From Arthrobacter crusticola (GTDB lineage: Bacteria; Actinomycetota; Actinomycetes; Actinomycetales; Micrococcaceae): a stretch of 64,000 bases of DNA. Where the stretch lies: the NCBI RefSeq assembly GCF_004357995.1, contig NZ_SMTK01000003.1, positions 310,001-374,000 of the forward strand. The letters are read 5' to 3'. Below, one piece after another: positions 53,581-63,384 of this stretch. A model generated the notes under the pieces. The model ran no database searches, was not told the origin of the DNA, and saw only the letters and a program-made list of their open reading frames with translations. The translations under genes and the position numbers were made by a program. Positions within the stretch are counted from its first letter, which is position 1. Each line of letters starts with the position of its first letter.

Positions 53581-55940
53581 TCGGCCCCCGGACGGGCCGC
53601 CGCCCCTGCCTCCACCGGTGCCCCCTCTGACCCTGACAGGATCAGGGACAGCAGCCGAACCGCCCCGGCCTTGCTCAGCGGATTGTTGCGGTTGCCGCAC
53701 TTGGGGGACTGCACGCAGGAGGGGCAGCCGTCGGAGCATTCACAGGCGGCAATGGCGTCGCGGGTGGCAGCCAGCCATACCCGCGCGGCCTGGAATCCCC
53801 GCTCGGAGAACCCCGCCCCGCCCGGGTGGCCGTCGTAGACGAAGATTGTCGGAAGCCCGGTGTCGGCGTGGAGGGCCGTTGACACCCCGCCGATGTCCCA
53901 GCGGTCGCTTGAGGCAACCAGGGGCAGCAGTCCGATGGCTGCATGTTCGGCGGCGTGCAGGGCCCCCGGAAGCTCCTCGGCGGAAATGCCGCCCTTCTGC
54001 AGCAGCTCGTTGTCGATCTCGAACCACACGCTCTTGGTGAAGAGGTCGCGGGCGCCGAGTTCCAGCGGTTCTTCGCCGAGAATCTCGTTGGAGGCGAACG
54101 CTTTGCGCTGGAAGGACACCACCTGGGTTGTCACCTTGACGTCGCCGAAGTTGACCAGCACCTCGCCCCACTGCTCGGCCTCGCCGCGGTCGATCACCTC
54201 GATCTGGGTGACGTCCCTGGCCTGGGTGTAGTAGTCGGGGCTGGCCCGGGACACCACCGCGCAGTGGTCCTGTTCGTTGAGGCTCTCCACGACGTAGGTG
54301 CGGCCCTGGTGCACGTACACCGCGCCCGGATGGGCCTGGTAGTGGCTCTGCGGGGAATCCATGGTGCCGAGCAGGGACCCCGTCCCGGCCTCGACAATGC
54401 TGATCGGCCCGCCGCCGTCGGCGCGGAGGTTGACCATCGCCGCGGCGCTCTGCGGGTGCGTCCAGAACCAGCCGGCGGGCCGGCGGCGCAGGTACCCCTG
54501 GTCCGTCAGTTGGCCGAGCAGGCCGGGGGAGGAGGGGCCGAACAGCCCGAGGTCGGTATCGGTCAGCGGCAGTTCGGCAGCCGCCGCGCACAGGTGAGGA
54601 CCCAGCACATAGGGATTGGACGGGTCGAACACCGTGGCCTCGACGGCGACGTCGAACACCGCCTCGGGGTGGTGCACCAGATAGGTGTCGAGCGGGTCGT
54701 CACTGGCCACGAACGCAGCCAGGGCGTCCTGCCCGGAGCGGCCGGCGCGGCCGATCTGCTGCATCAGCGACGCCCTCGTACCGGGCCAGCCGGCCACGAG
54801 CACCGCGTCCAGCCCGGAAATGTCGATGCCCAGCTCCAGGGCCGATGTGCTGGCCACACCCAGAAGCTCGCCGCTGCGCAGTGAGGCCTCAAGCGCCCGG
54901 CGCTCCTCGGGGAGGTACCCGGACCGGTAGGCAGCGACCCGGCCCGGCAGGCTCGGGTGGACCTCCTCGAGCAGCCGCCGCGAGGTCGCCGCAATGCTCT
55001 CGGCGCCCCGGCGGGACTTGATGAACGCGATGGTGCGCACCTGGGCCGAGACGAGGTTCGCCAGCAGGTCCGAGGTTTCCGCAATGACCGTGCGGCGGGA
55101 GCGGGCGCCGTTCTCGCCGCGGAGGTCGGTGAGCTGCGGCTCCCAGAAGGCGACGGTGGTGGAGCCGTGCGGGGAGGAGTCCTCGGTGACCGCCTGCGCC
55201 GGCGCGCCGATGAGCCTGCTGAATGACGCCGCGGGTTCCGCCGAGGTCGCCGAGGCGCCGATGAATACGGGGGAGGACCCGTAGCTGGCGCAGATCCGCC
55301 GCAGGCGGCGCAGCAGGTTCGCCACGTGCGAGCCGAAGACCCCGCGGTAGCTGTGGGCCTCGTCGATGATGACGTACCGAAGCCGGCGGAAGAACCGTGC
55401 CCAGGCTGGATGGTTGGGCAGGACGCCGTAGTGGAGCATGTCGGGGTTGGCCAGCACGAGGTTGGCATGGTCGCGGATCCAGCGGCGGGCACCCGGGTCG
55501 GTGTCACCGTCGTACGTTGCGGCGCGGACGGTGGGCAGCTTCAGGGCCTCGATGGCGGAGAGCTGGTCGGCCGCGAGCGCCTTGGTTGGCGCCAGATACA
55601 GGGCGACCGATCCGGCCGGCGCGAGGGTCGACTGGTCGGCAAGTTCGCTGCGGTGGATCTCGTCCAGCACCGGAAGCTGGTAGGCGAGCGACTTTCCGGA
55701 GGCGGTGCCCGTGGAGATGATGGTGTGCGCCCCGGAGTGCGCAAGGTCGGCCCCGCGGACTTGGTGGCGCCACGGCTCGTGGACCCCGAGGGAGGCATAG
55801 GCGTCCACCACGTCGGGGTGGGCCCAGGCCGGCCACGGCTCGTGCTCGGCCCGGCGCGCGGGAATCTCCCGGACATGCAGCAGCTGCTCCGGATGTGCTC
55901 CTCCGCCGAGCAGCGGGATGAGGGAATCGTGCAGTGCCAC
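53577..55940 (-). CDS. DEAH-box helicase with DUF1998 (MrfA/YprA-like)
   Basis: A 787-residue superfamily 2 helicase. Walker A is STGTASGKS, the DEAH box is IIDEAHSYRG, and motif VI is QQIGRAGRSGQDALA. The C-terminal DUF1998 region ends in the four-cysteine set CECSDGCPSCVQSPKCG that binds zinc. This matches MrfA of Bacillus (repair of mitomycin lesions) and the 'helicase/secretion neighbourhood' helicase of actinobacteria. The GTG at 55940 is preferred: homology begins directly after it. It is convergent with the tad genes, with the two stop codons sharing the palindrome CTAG (53577-53580). Confidence 0.92.
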   Translation of the reverse strand: MALHDSLIPLLGGGAHPEQLLHVREIPARRAEHEPWPAWAHPDVVDAYASLGVHEPWRHQVRGADLAHSGAHTIISTGTASGKSLAYQLPVLDEIHRSELADQSTLAPAGSVALYLAPTKALAADQLSAIEALKLPTVRAATYDGDTDPGARRWIRDHANLVLANPDMLHYGVLPNHPAWARFFRRLRYVIIDEAHSYRGVFGSHVANLLRRLRRICASYGSSPVFIGASATSAEPAASFSRLIGAPAQAVTEDSSPHGSTTVAFWEPQLTDLRGENGARSRRTVIAETSDLLANLVSAQVRTIAFIKSRRGAESIAATSRRLLEEVHPSLPGRVAAYRSGYLPEERRALEASLRSGELLGVASTSALELGIDISGLDAVLVAGWPGTRASLMQQIGRAGRSGQDALAAFVASDDPLDTYLVHHPEAVFDVAVEATVFDPSNPYVLGPHLCAAAAELPLTDTDLGLFGPSSPGLLGQLTDQGYLRRRPAGWFWTHPQSAAAMVNLRADGGGPISIVEAGTGSLLGTMDSPQSHYQAHPGAVYVHQGRTYVVESLNEQDHCAVVSRASPDYYTQARDVTQIEVIDRGEAEQWGEVLVNFGDVKVTTQVVSFQRKAFASNEILGEEPLELGARDLFTKSVWFEIDNELLQKGGISAEELPGALHAAEHAAIGLLPLVASSDRWDIGGVSTALHADTGLPTIFVYDGHPGGAGFSERGFQAARVWLAATRDAIAACECSDGCPSCVQSPKCGNRNNPLSKAGAVRLLSLILSGSEGAPVEAGAAARPGAD

Positions 55941-55987
55941 CCCACAATTCTTCCACCCGCCCGCGCCGGGCGGCACACGGACGGCGG

Positions 55988-56632
55988 TTATCCCCTCAGG
56001 ATGAACACGTCGGCGAGCTGTTGCCAGCCGAGGAACGAATACAGTTCGCGCCCGTCCGTGGTGGCCATGAGCAGGCCGATGCGCACGTCTTCCTCGAGCA
56101 CTGCCGCGGTCAGGGCGCGCATGACGAAGCTTGCCAGGCCGCGGCGGCGGAATTCCTCTTCCGTCTCAATCCCGTCGTACACCGCGAAGTCGCCGACGAC
56201 GGAGACGGCGCCGCGGGCAGCGGGTTGGCCTTCGAAGGTGACCTCGACGCGGCGGCAGCCCGGCTCGTCGTGGCGCTTCAGCACGAAACCGTCGGGGGTC
56301 GTGGGGTCCTCGACGTCCTGGTCGGCCATATCGGCGCTCATGAGGGACTGCCTGTCCACCACCTGCAGCGCGAGCGGCCGGGTGACGGCGAGCAGGTCCT
56401 CCATGCGGTTGGTGGCGACGGTCAGCACCCGGTTGGGGTCGGCCTTGGTCTCCGCTGCCACCTGAAGCAGGAGCTCCTCCGACGGCTCGTAGAGAAAATG
56501 CTCGTCCCGCCCGCCCTGGTCCGTGAGCACCACAGAGGTGGTGCGCCCGTCATCCTGCCGGTCGTAGCCCCGGCAGGTGGCCCACCCCGTGATCCAGGTG
56601 GAGAGGAGATCGTTGCTTCCTTGTGTTCCCAT
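55988..56632 (-). CDS. GNAT-family acetyltransferase
   Basis: A 214-residue protein with a C-terminal GNAT domain: ARGAVSVVGDFAVYDGIETEEE followed by the acetyl-CoA loop FRRRGLASFVMRAL and YSFLGWQQLADVFIL. The N-terminal 100 residues are specific to this group (STWITGWATCRGYD). The target is unknown; ribosomal protein or small-molecule acetylation is possible. The ATG at 56632 begins MGTQGSNDL; an earlier in-frame ATG has no support. It is divergent from trhO and follows the helicase gene on the same strand with a 47-base gap. Confidence 0.85.
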   Translation of the reverse strand: MGTQGSNDLLSTWITGWATCRGYDRQDDGRTTSVVLTDQGGRDEHFLYEPSEELLLQVAAETKADPNRVLTVATNRMEDLLAVTRPLALQVVDRQSLMSADMADQDVEDPTTPDGFVLKRHDEPGCRRVEVTFEGQPAARGAVSVVGDFAVYDGIETEEEFRRRGLASFVMRALTAAVLEEDVRIGLLMATTDGRELYSFLGWQQLADVFILRG

Positions 56633-56717
56633 GCACTGACGATAGATGGCGGAGGGGCCAAAAAACACAGTCCCGGCGGACAGTGACGATTTTGAGACAC
56701 AACGTACGCTTTAACCC

Positions 56718-57644
56718 GTGCCTTTGAACCGGATCGTCCTGTACTACGCCTTCACGCCCCTGCCGGATCCGGAAGCGGTCCGGCTGTGGCAGCGGACCCT
56801 CTGCGAGAGCCTGGGGCTGCGCGGGCGCATCCTGATCTCCAAGGACGGCATCAACGGCACGGTCGGCGGGAGCCTGAACGCCGTCAAACGGTATGTGAAG
56901 GCCACCCGCGAGTACCCGGCGTTCAAGACGATGGATATTAAGTGGTCCGAGGGCGGGGCCGAGGACTTCCCCCGGCTGAGCGTGAAGGTGCGCGACGAGA
57001 TTGTCTCCTTCGGCGCGCCCGGCGAACTGAAGGTCGGCCCGGACGGCGTGATCGGCGGCGGCACCCACCTGCGCCCGGAGGAACTCCACGACCTCATCGA
57101 CGCCAAGCGCAGCCAGGGCCAGGACGTCGTCTTCTTCGACGGCCGCAACGCCCTCGAGGCGCAGATCGGCCGGTTCAAGGGCGCCATTGTCCCCGACGTG
57201 TCGACCACCCATGACTTCGTCGCGGAGCTCGACTCGGGCAAGTACGACGACCTGAAGGACAAGCCGATCGTCACCTACTGCACCGGCGGGATCCGCTGCG
57301 AGGTGCTCTCCAGCCTGATGGTCAACCGCGGCTTCAGCGAGGTCTACCAGCTCCAGGGCGGCATCGTGCGCTACGGAGAGACCTACGGCGACAGGGGCCT
57401 GTGGGAGGGATCGCTCTACGTGTTCGACAAACGCATGCACCTGGAATTCAGCAGCGACGCTGTAACCGTCGGCAAGTGCGCGCGCTGCGCGGCCCCGACG
57501 AACAAGTTCGAGAACTGCTCCAACTCCGCCTGCCGCAACCTCACCCTGTACTGCGCGGACTGCGCCGCCCGCCCCGAGACGCTCCGCTGCCCGCAGGGCT
57601 GCGAGACGGACGAGGCGGAGGCGACCGCGGCCGGGGCGGCATAA
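56718..57644 (+). CDS. trhO: tRNA uridine(34) hydroxylase, rhodanese family
   Basis: Makes 5-hydroxyuridine at position 34 of tRNAs. The 308-residue TrhO/YceA protein has an N-terminal acylphosphatase-like domain ([27 protein letters not shown]), a rhodanese domain with Cys188 in [10 protein letters not shown], and a C-terminal cysteine-rich part ([25 protein letters not shown]) that probably binds zinc. Key residues are intact. The start is GTG. The downstream methyltransferase starts immediately after the stop codon, so they form an operon. Confidence 0.94.
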   Translation: MPLNRIVLYYAFTPLPDPEAVRLWQRTLCESLGLRGRILISKDGINGTVGGSLNAVKRYVKATREYPAFKTMDIKWSEGGAEDFPRLSVKVRDEIVSFGAPGELKVGPDGVIGGGTHLRPEELHDLIDAKRSQGQDVVFFDGRNALEAQIGRFKGAIVPDVSTTHDFVAELDSGKYDDLKDKPIVTYCTGGIRCEVLSSLMVNRGFSEVYQLQGGIVRYGETYGDRGLWEGSLYVFDKRMHLEFSSDAVTVGKCARCAAPTNKFENCSNSACRNLTLYCADCAARPETLRCPQGCETDEAEATAAGAA

Positions 57645-59300
57645 GTGGGCGGCTTCGACGAGGACGTGGCGGATGCGCCCCCGGTGCTGCACCCGGACCT
57701 GCTCGAGTCGCTGGCCGCCGACCTTTCCGCCCTGGACTACACGGTCGGCGGGGTGGCGGACTTCGTCGGCGAGGAGGCCTACGCGGCCCTGAACCGCGAC
57801 CAGCTGGTGCCGGTGCTCCTGGCCTGCGAGGAGGAACTGCGCGCCCCGGCCCCCTCGCCGCTGGTGGTGCCTATCCTGCTGTGGCTCGTCGGCGGCACCC
57901 TCACCCAGGACCAGTTGAACCTCGCCTTCCCGATCACCGGCACGGACGGGCTTCAGGCCCTGCGGCTGATCGACCCGGTGGACGCCCCGGCACCGGACAC
58001 GCTCCGGCGCGCCGCGGTCGAACTCCGCCCCTACTCCTCGGACGCCGACGGCGACCTGTGGGTGGCCAGCGACCTGGGCGCCCTCCAGCGCCCCGGCGTC
58101 CTGCGCCACGACCACGTGCTCGGCATCGGCGGGGCGTCCCTGACCCTGGCGCAGATCACCGTGCGGCCCCGCGTCCGCACGGCCCTGGACCTGGGCACCG
58201 GGTGCGGCATCCAGACCTTCCATCTGCTCTCCCACGCCGACCATGTCACCGCCACAGATATCTCGCCGCGGGCCCTGGCGTTCACCCGGTTCAACCTGCT
58301 GCTCAACGCCGGGCCGCTGGGGATCGATCCGGGCGCCCTCGATGCGCGGGTGTCGCTGCGCCTGGGCAGCCTGCTGGAACCGGTGGCCGGGCAGCGGTTC
58401 GACCTCGTGGTGTCGAACCCGCCGTTCGTCATCACCCCGCGGTCCACCGAGGAGTCCCCCGAGGACCAGTTCACTTACCGCGACGGCGGCCTGCCCGGGG
58501 ACGACATCGTCTCGGGGCTCCTGGCCAACCTGCCCGGGGTCCTCGCCGAGGGCGGCACGGCACAGCTGCTGGGCAACTGGGAGATCCCTGCCGGCCGGGA
58601 GTGGGATGAGCGGCTCCGGGAGTGGCTGCCGGAGGGCACCGACGCCTGGATCATCCAGCGCGAGGTCCAGTCCCCGCTGCAGTACGCCGAGACCTGGCTG
58701 CGCGACGCCGCCGAGAACCGGGACCGCGCGGCCTACGTCAAGCGGTACGCGGACTACCTCGGCGACTTCGCCTCCCGCGCCGTGGACTCGGTCGGCTTCG
58801 GTTACATCTGGCTGCGCCGCACCCCGGGTGGCGCCCCCGCCTGGGTGCGGTGCGAGGAGATCACCCACGAGGTGGAACAACCCCTGGGCCCCCACCTGGG
58901 TGCCGCCATCGAGCGCGGCGACTGGCTGGCGGCGGCCGCCCCCGGCGGCGCCGGGACCGCGCCGAACCACGACGGGCCGGACCGGCAAGCGCGGGGCCGG
59001 GACCTGAACTGGGAGTACCTGCTGGTGGCCGGGGACGTCACCGAGGAGCGCCACCAGCGGCCCGGGGCCGAGCACCCCGGGGTGATCCTGCTCCGGCAGG
59101 GCGCCGGCCTGCGGCGCACCACCCTGCTGAGCACCGAACTCGCCGGGTTCGCCTCCGCCTGCGACGGCGACCTGACCGCCGGCCAGATCGCCGGAGCGCT
59201 CGCCGTCCTGCTCGGTGAGGACGGTCCGGATTTCGTGCCGGACCTGCTCGCCATGGCGGGCCGGCTCGTGCTCGAAGGATTCCTGATTCCGGCCCCCTGA
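57645..59300 (+). CDS. Class I methyltransferase with N-terminal DUF7059-like domain
   Basis: A 551-residue protein. Residues about 1-150 form an accessory domain (DVADAPPVLHPDLLESLAAD). A small-methyltransferase core follows with SAM motif ALDLGTGCGIQTF (about 182-194) and catalytic motif SNPPFVITP of amino-group methylases (HemK/PrmC-like or RsmC-like). A further C-terminal domain (about 320-551) belongs to this actinobacterial family. The substrate is unknown; glutamine, adenine or guanine in a ribosome or DNA context is possible. The GTG start is directly after the trhO TAA. A tRNA/rRNA modification theme with trhO is inferred. Confidence 0.88.
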   Translation: MGGFDEDVADAPPVLHPDLLESLAADLSALDYTVGGVADFVGEEAYAALNRDQLVPVLLACEEELRAPAPSPLVVPILLWLVGGTLTQDQLNLAFPITGTDGLQALRLIDPVDAPAPDTLRRAAVELRPYSSDADGDLWVASDLGALQRPGVLRHDHVLGIGGASLTLAQITVRPRVRTALDLGTGCGIQTFHLLSHADHVTATDISPRALAFTRFNLLLNAGPLGIDPGALDARVSLRLGSLLEPVAGQRFDLVVSNPPFVITPRSTEESPEDQFTYRDGGLPGDDIVSGLLANLPGVLAEGGTAQLLGNWEIPAGREWDERLREWLPEGTDAWIIQREVQSPLQYAETWLRDAAENRDRAAYVKRYADYLGDFASRAVDSVGFGYIWLRRTPGGAPAWVRCEEITHEVEQPLGPHLGAAIERGDWLAAAAPGGAGTAPNHDGPDRQARGRDLNWEYLLVAGDVTEERHQRPGAEHPGVILLRQGAGLRRTTLLSTELAGFASACDGDLTAGQIAGALAVLLGEDGPDFVPDLLAMAGRLVLEGFLIPAP

Positions 59301-59421
59301 ATTCTGCCGCTACCCTAATGCAGGAATGCATACCGCATACTGGGAGGGGTAGAGCCAGCAGCGGAACCCCCGCCGCGCGCCATTGACGGACTGGCTCAGC
59401 ACCCCCGTATCGAGGAGAGAA

Positions 59422-62169
59422 GTGCCCACTAAGGCATCGGACAAAAAGCACGGAAAAAAGCTCGTCATCGTCGAGTCACCCGGCAAGATCAAGACCATCG
59501 CCGGCTACCTCGGGGAGGGCTTCGAGGTCGCCGCCTCGATGGGCCATATCCGTGACCTGCCCCAGCCCTCCGACCTGCCGGCCGAGATGAAGAAGAGCTC
59601 GGTGGGCAAGTTTGCCGTGGATATCGAGAAGGACTTCGAGCCGTACTACGTCGTTTCCTCGGACAAGAAGAAGAAGGTGGCCGAACTCAAGGCCGCCCTC
59701 AAGGACGCCGACGAACTGTATCTCGCAACCGACGGTGACCGCGAAGGCGAGGCCATCGCCTGGCACCTGCTCGAGGTGCTCAAACCCAAGGTTCCCGTCC
59801 ACCGGCTCACCTTCCCCGAAATCACGAAGGAAGCGGTCCAGCGCGCCCTGCTCGAAATGCGCGACCTCGATATTCCGATGGTCGACGCACAGGAGACCCG
59901 AAGGATCCTCGACCGCCTCTACGGCTACGAGATCTCCCCGGTGCTCTGGCGCAAGGTCGCCCGCGGCCTGTCCGCCGGGCGTGTGCAGTCCGTCGCCACC
60001 CGGCTCGTCGTGGAGCGCGAACGCGAACGCATGGCCTTCCGTGCCGCCTCCTACTGGGACCTCACCGGGTCCTTCACCCCCGCCGAGGCCGCCAAGGGCG
60101 GGGCGTTCCCCGCGAAGCTTGTCTCCGTCGACGGCAGCCGCATCGCCTCCGGCAAGGACTTCACCGACCGCGGCGAGCTCAAGGCCTCCGGGGTGGTGCG
60201 CCTCGACGAGCAGGCCGCCCGGTCCCTGGCCGCGGGCCTCGAGGCCGCCGCGTTCACCGTGCGCTCGGTGGAGACCAAGCCCTACACCCGCCGCCCGGCC
60301 GCGCCGTTCACGACGTCGACCCTGCAGCAGGAGGCCGCCCGCAAGCTGCGCTTCTCCTCCAAAACCACCATGCAGGTGGCCCAGCGGCTCTACGAAAACG
60401 GCTACATCACCTATATGCGTACGGACTCCCCGGCGCTGTCGGACCAGGCCGTCAACGCCGCCCGCCGCCAGGCCTCTGAGCTGTACGGCGCGGAATACGT
60501 GCCCGAGGCCCGGCGGATCTACAAGGGCAAGTCCAAGAACGCGCAGGAGGCCCACGAGGCCATCCGTCCTGCCGGGGATTCCTTCCGCACCCCCGCCCAG
60601 GTCGCCAAGTCCCTGCGCGGCGACGAGTTCCGGCTGTACGAACTGATCTGGAAGCGCACCGTCGCCTCCCAGATGGCCGACGCCAAGGGCTCAACCGCCT
60701 CGCTGCGGCTCGGCGCCGTCAGCGCCGACGGGCGCGACGCCGAGTTCTCGGCCTCGGGCACCGTCATCACCTTCCGCGGCTTTATGGCCGCCTACGAGGA
60801 GGGCCGCGACGCGGACCGCAACCAGGACGGCGACGACGACGCCGGCCAGGGCACCCGCCTGCCGAACGTGGCCAAGGGCGACGCGCTGGGCGCCGAGGCC
60901 ATCGAGGCGCTCGGCCACGAGACCTCGCCGCCGCCGCGCTACACCGAGGCGTCCCTGGTGAAGGTCCTCGAAGAGCGCGGCATCGGCCGTCCCTCGACCT
61001 ACGCCGCCACCATGTCAACGATCGTCGACCGCGGTTACGTCCGCGTCCGCGGCCAGGCCCTGGTGCCCAGCTGGATCGCGTTCTCGGTGGTGCGCCTGCT
61101 CGAGGAGCACTTCAACGACTACGTCGACTACGACTTCACCGCCGAACTCGAGGAGGACCTGGACCGGATCGCCCGCGGCGAGGCCGGCCGGGTCGAATGG
61201 CTCGACCGGTTCTACTACGGCGACCGCAAGGACACCGGGCTCCACACCATCGTGAACGACCTCGGCGAAATCGACGCCCGCCGCATCAATTCCGTGGAGA
61301 TCGCCGACGGCATCACCCTGCGCGTGGGCAAGTTCGGGCCCTACCTTGAGAAGCCGCTGCCGGCCGACGCACCCGAGGGCGCCGAGCCGCAGCGCGCCAA
61401 TGTGCCCGAGGACCTCGCCCCCGACGAGCTGACCGCCGAAAAGGCGATTGAGCTGATGGAGTCCCCGGTCTCCGAGGAGCGGGTGCTCGGCGTTGACCCC
61501 GAAACGGGCCGGACCATCGTGGCCCGGGACGGACGCTACGGTCCCTACGTCATCGAACTGATCCCCGAGCCGACCGAGGCCGAGCTCGCGGCCCAGCCGG
61601 TGGAGTACTACAAGAACGGCAAGCCCAAGCCGCCCAAGAAGCCCGCCAAGGTCAAGCCGCGCACCGGGTCGCTGTTCAAGTCGATGTCGGTGGAAACCGT
61701 GACGCTCGACGAGGCGCTCAAGCTGATGAACCTGCCCCGGGTCCTGGGCGAGGACGCCGAAGGCAAGGAGATCACCGTCCAGAACGGACGCTTCGGGCCG
61801 TACCTGAAGAAGGGCAGCGACTCGCGCTCCATCGGGTCCGAAGAGGAGATCTTCACGATCACCCTCGAGCAGGCCCTTGAGATCTACGCCCAGCCCAAGC
61901 AGCGCGGCGGACGCACCGCGACCCCGCCGCTGGCCGAGTTCGGCGACGACCCGGAGAGCGGCAAGGCGATCGTGGTGAAGGACGGCCGCTTCGGTCCGTA
62001 CATCACCGACGGCATCACGAACATCACCGTCCCGGGCTCGATGGCTCTCGAGGAGCTCAGCCGGGAACAGGCGATCGACATGCTGGCGGAGAAGCGGGCC
62101 AAGGGGCCGGCTCCCAAGAAGACGACCCGGCGCGCCCCGGCCAAGCGCAAGGTAGCGGCGGGGAAGTAG
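59422..62169 (+). CDS. topA: DNA topoisomerase I (type IA)
   Basis: Relaxes negative supercoils. The 915-residue protein has the N-terminal Toprim domain (LVIVESPGKIKTI), catalytic Tyr331 in ITYMRTDSP, and a C-terminal region with actinobacterial repeats each carrying a GRFGPYLKKG- or GRYGPYVIEL-like motif, ending in a Lys/Arg/Ala tail (KTTRRAPAKRKVAAGK) as in mycobacterial TopA. The GTG at 59422 follows GAGGAGAGAA; a possible ATG at 59383 would add 13 residues without a ribosome site. In many actinobacteria tmk follows topA; here the next gene is an isomerase-like one. Confidence 0.96.
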   Translation: MPTKASDKKHGKKLVIVESPGKIKTIAGYLGEGFEVAASMGHIRDLPQPSDLPAEMKKSSVGKFAVDIEKDFEPYYVVSSDKKKKVAELKAALKDADELYLATDGDREGEAIAWHLLEVLKPKVPVHRLTFPEITKEAVQRALLEMRDLDIPMVDAQETRRILDRLYGYEISPVLWRKVARGLSAGRVQSVATRLVVERERERMAFRAASYWDLTGSFTPAEAAKGGAFPAKLVSVDGSRIASGKDFTDRGELKASGVVRLDEQAARSLAAGLEAAAFTVRSVETKPYTRRPAAPFTTSTLQQEAARKLRFSSKTTMQVAQRLYENGYITYMRTDSPALSDQAVNAARRQASELYGAEYVPEARRIYKGKSKNAQEAHEAIRPAGDSFRTPAQVAKSLRGDEFRLYELIWKRTVASQMADAKGSTASLRLGAVSADGRDAEFSASGTVITFRGFMAAYEEGRDADRNQDGDDDAGQGTRLPNVAKGDALGAEAIEALGHETSPPPRYTEASLVKVLEERGIGRPSTYAATMSTIVDRGYVRVRGQALVPSWIAFSVVRLLEEHFNDYVDYDFTAELEEDLDRIARGEAGRVEWLDRFYYGDRKDTGLHTIVNDLGEIDARRINSVEIADGITLRVGKFGPYLEKPLPADAPEGAEPQRANVPEDLAPDELTAEKAIELMESPVSEERVLGVDPETGRTIVARDGRYGPYVIELIPEPTEAELAAQPVEYYKNGKPKPPKKPAKVKPRTGSLFKSMSVETVTLDEALKLMNLPRVLGEDAEGKEITVQNGRFGPYLKKGSDSRSIGSEEEIFTITLEQALEIYAQPKQRGGRTATPPLAEFGDDPESGKAIVVKDGRFGPYITDGITNITVPGSMALEELSREQAIDMLAEKRAKGPAPKKTTRRAPAKRKVAAGK

Positions 62170-62174
62170 CCTGT

Positions 62175-62194
62175 CGCGGCACGGGTGTGCCGCG
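62175..62194. terminator. Hairpin after topA
   Basis: CGCGGCAC (62175-62182) and GTGCCGCG (62187-62194) form a perfect 8-bp stem with a GGGT loop, 6 bases after the topA stop. Confidence 0.55.
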
Positions 62195-62297
62195 GGGTGC
62201 CCCGATGAACAGGATGAGTGGCTCGACGGATGGCGGAAGAATGCGGACAGGCGGGCTGGACACTGGCGCGGCGCACCCGTCGGGCGGGGCGGTCTAG

Positions 62298-63098
62298 ATG
62301 ACGCTCCCCGAGGCATCCCCGTCCCCGATCCCCGTAGCGCTCTCCAGCGCCTCGGTGTACCCGCTGTCGGTGCACGACGCCTTCGCCATGGCGCAGGATC
62401 TCGGGTACGACGGCGTGGAGGTCATGGTGACCAACAACTCCACCAGCCAGAACCCGGACCTGCTGCGCGGCCTGAGCGCCCGCTACGACCAGCCGATCCT
62501 CGCCATCCACGCCCCGACACTCCTGCTGACCCAGCAGGTGTGGGGACGGGCATGGACGAAGATCGAGATGTCAGCGGCGATGGCCGCCGAGGTGGGCGCG
62601 AAGACCGTTGTCGTGCATCCGCCGTTCCGCTGGCAGAGCGGCTATGCCGAAAACTTCGCGGAGGGGATCCGCCGGGTGACGGACGAATACGGAATCAAGA
62701 TCGCCGTGGAGAACATGTACCCGTGGAAGGTCCGGGGGAGGGAGGCGAAGGCGTACCTCCCGCACTGGAACCCGATCCCGGAGCCCTACGACGCGGTCAC
62801 CTGGGACTTCTCCCACGCGGCGATCGCGGGAATGGATTCCTTCGAGGAGATCCGGGGCCTGGGGGAGCGGCTCTCCCATGTCCACCTCACCGACGGCACG
62901 GCCAACGGCAAGGACGAACACCTCGTCCCCGGCCAGGGGGAGCAGCGCTGCGCCGAGGCGCTGCAGCACCTGAGGGACTCGGACTGGGACGGCGTCGTGG
63001 CGGTCGAGGTCAGTACGCGCAGGGCCCGCGGGGCGGGCGAGCGCGAGGAGTGGCTCGCCGAGACGCTCTCCTTCGCGCGGGAGAACCTGGGCCACTGA
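62298..63098 (+). CDS. Sugar-phosphate isomerase/epimerase-like TIM-barrel protein
   Basis: A 266-residue xylose-isomerase-like TIM barrel (PF01261 type). Metal-site features are EVMVTNNS, EVGAKTVVVHPPF, IAVENMYPW, TWDFSHAAIAGMD and LSHVHLTDGTANGKDEHLVPGQG, containing the usual Glu, Asp, His and Glu positions. Members include endonuclease IV-like nucleases, epimerases and inositol catabolism enzymes, so substrate cannot be named. The C-terminal part (RRARGAGEREEWLAETLSFA) is characteristic of an actinobacterial subgroup found near topA/proC. No ribosome site is strong. Confidence 0.82.
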   Translation: MTLPEASPSPIPVALSSASVYPLSVHDAFAMAQDLGYDGVEVMVTNNSTSQNPDLLRGLSARYDQPILAIHAPTLLLTQQVWGRAWTKIEMSAAMAAEVGAKTVVVHPPFRWQSGYAENFAEGIRRVTDEYGIKIAVENMYPWKVRGREAKAYLPHWNPIPEPYDAVTWDFSHAAIAGMDSFEEIRGLGERLSHVHLTDGTANGKDEHLVPGQGEQRCAEALQHLRDSDWDGVVAVEVSTRRARGAGEREEWLAETLSFARENLGH

Positions 63099-63384
63099 CC
63101 GCGGAAGCACCCGGGCCGCCGGGAGGCACGGCGGCCGCCGTGCAAAAACCTCCGGCCGCGGGGAGAACAAGCGGGCGATCCGGCCGTTAACGCAGTGACG
63201 CCGCCGGCGTGGCCAGGTACTGGGGGAACACGTGGCCTGCCAGCGGCGCCGGACCGGATCAGGAGAATCCGGCCCTCATCACTCGCACCTTCATGAGGTG
63301 AATAGAACGTTACCGGCGCATCATGTGACTCCCCGGCGAAAATGCTGGGAGAACGCTGTGAGTCGCCCGTGGCAGGATTGATCC

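Noticed and set aside
56550..59075. 841-codon open frame opposite trhO and the methyltransferase
   Set aside because: Shadow frame of two well-supported genes on the plus strand.
59383..59421. ATG at 59383 as the topA start
   Set aside because: No ribosome site precedes it, while GAGGAGAGAA lies just before the GTG at 59422.
63099..63384. Small gene in the gap before proC
   Set aside because: Only an 11-codon frame (minus strand) and other very short ones were found; none has a ribosome site or a family match.
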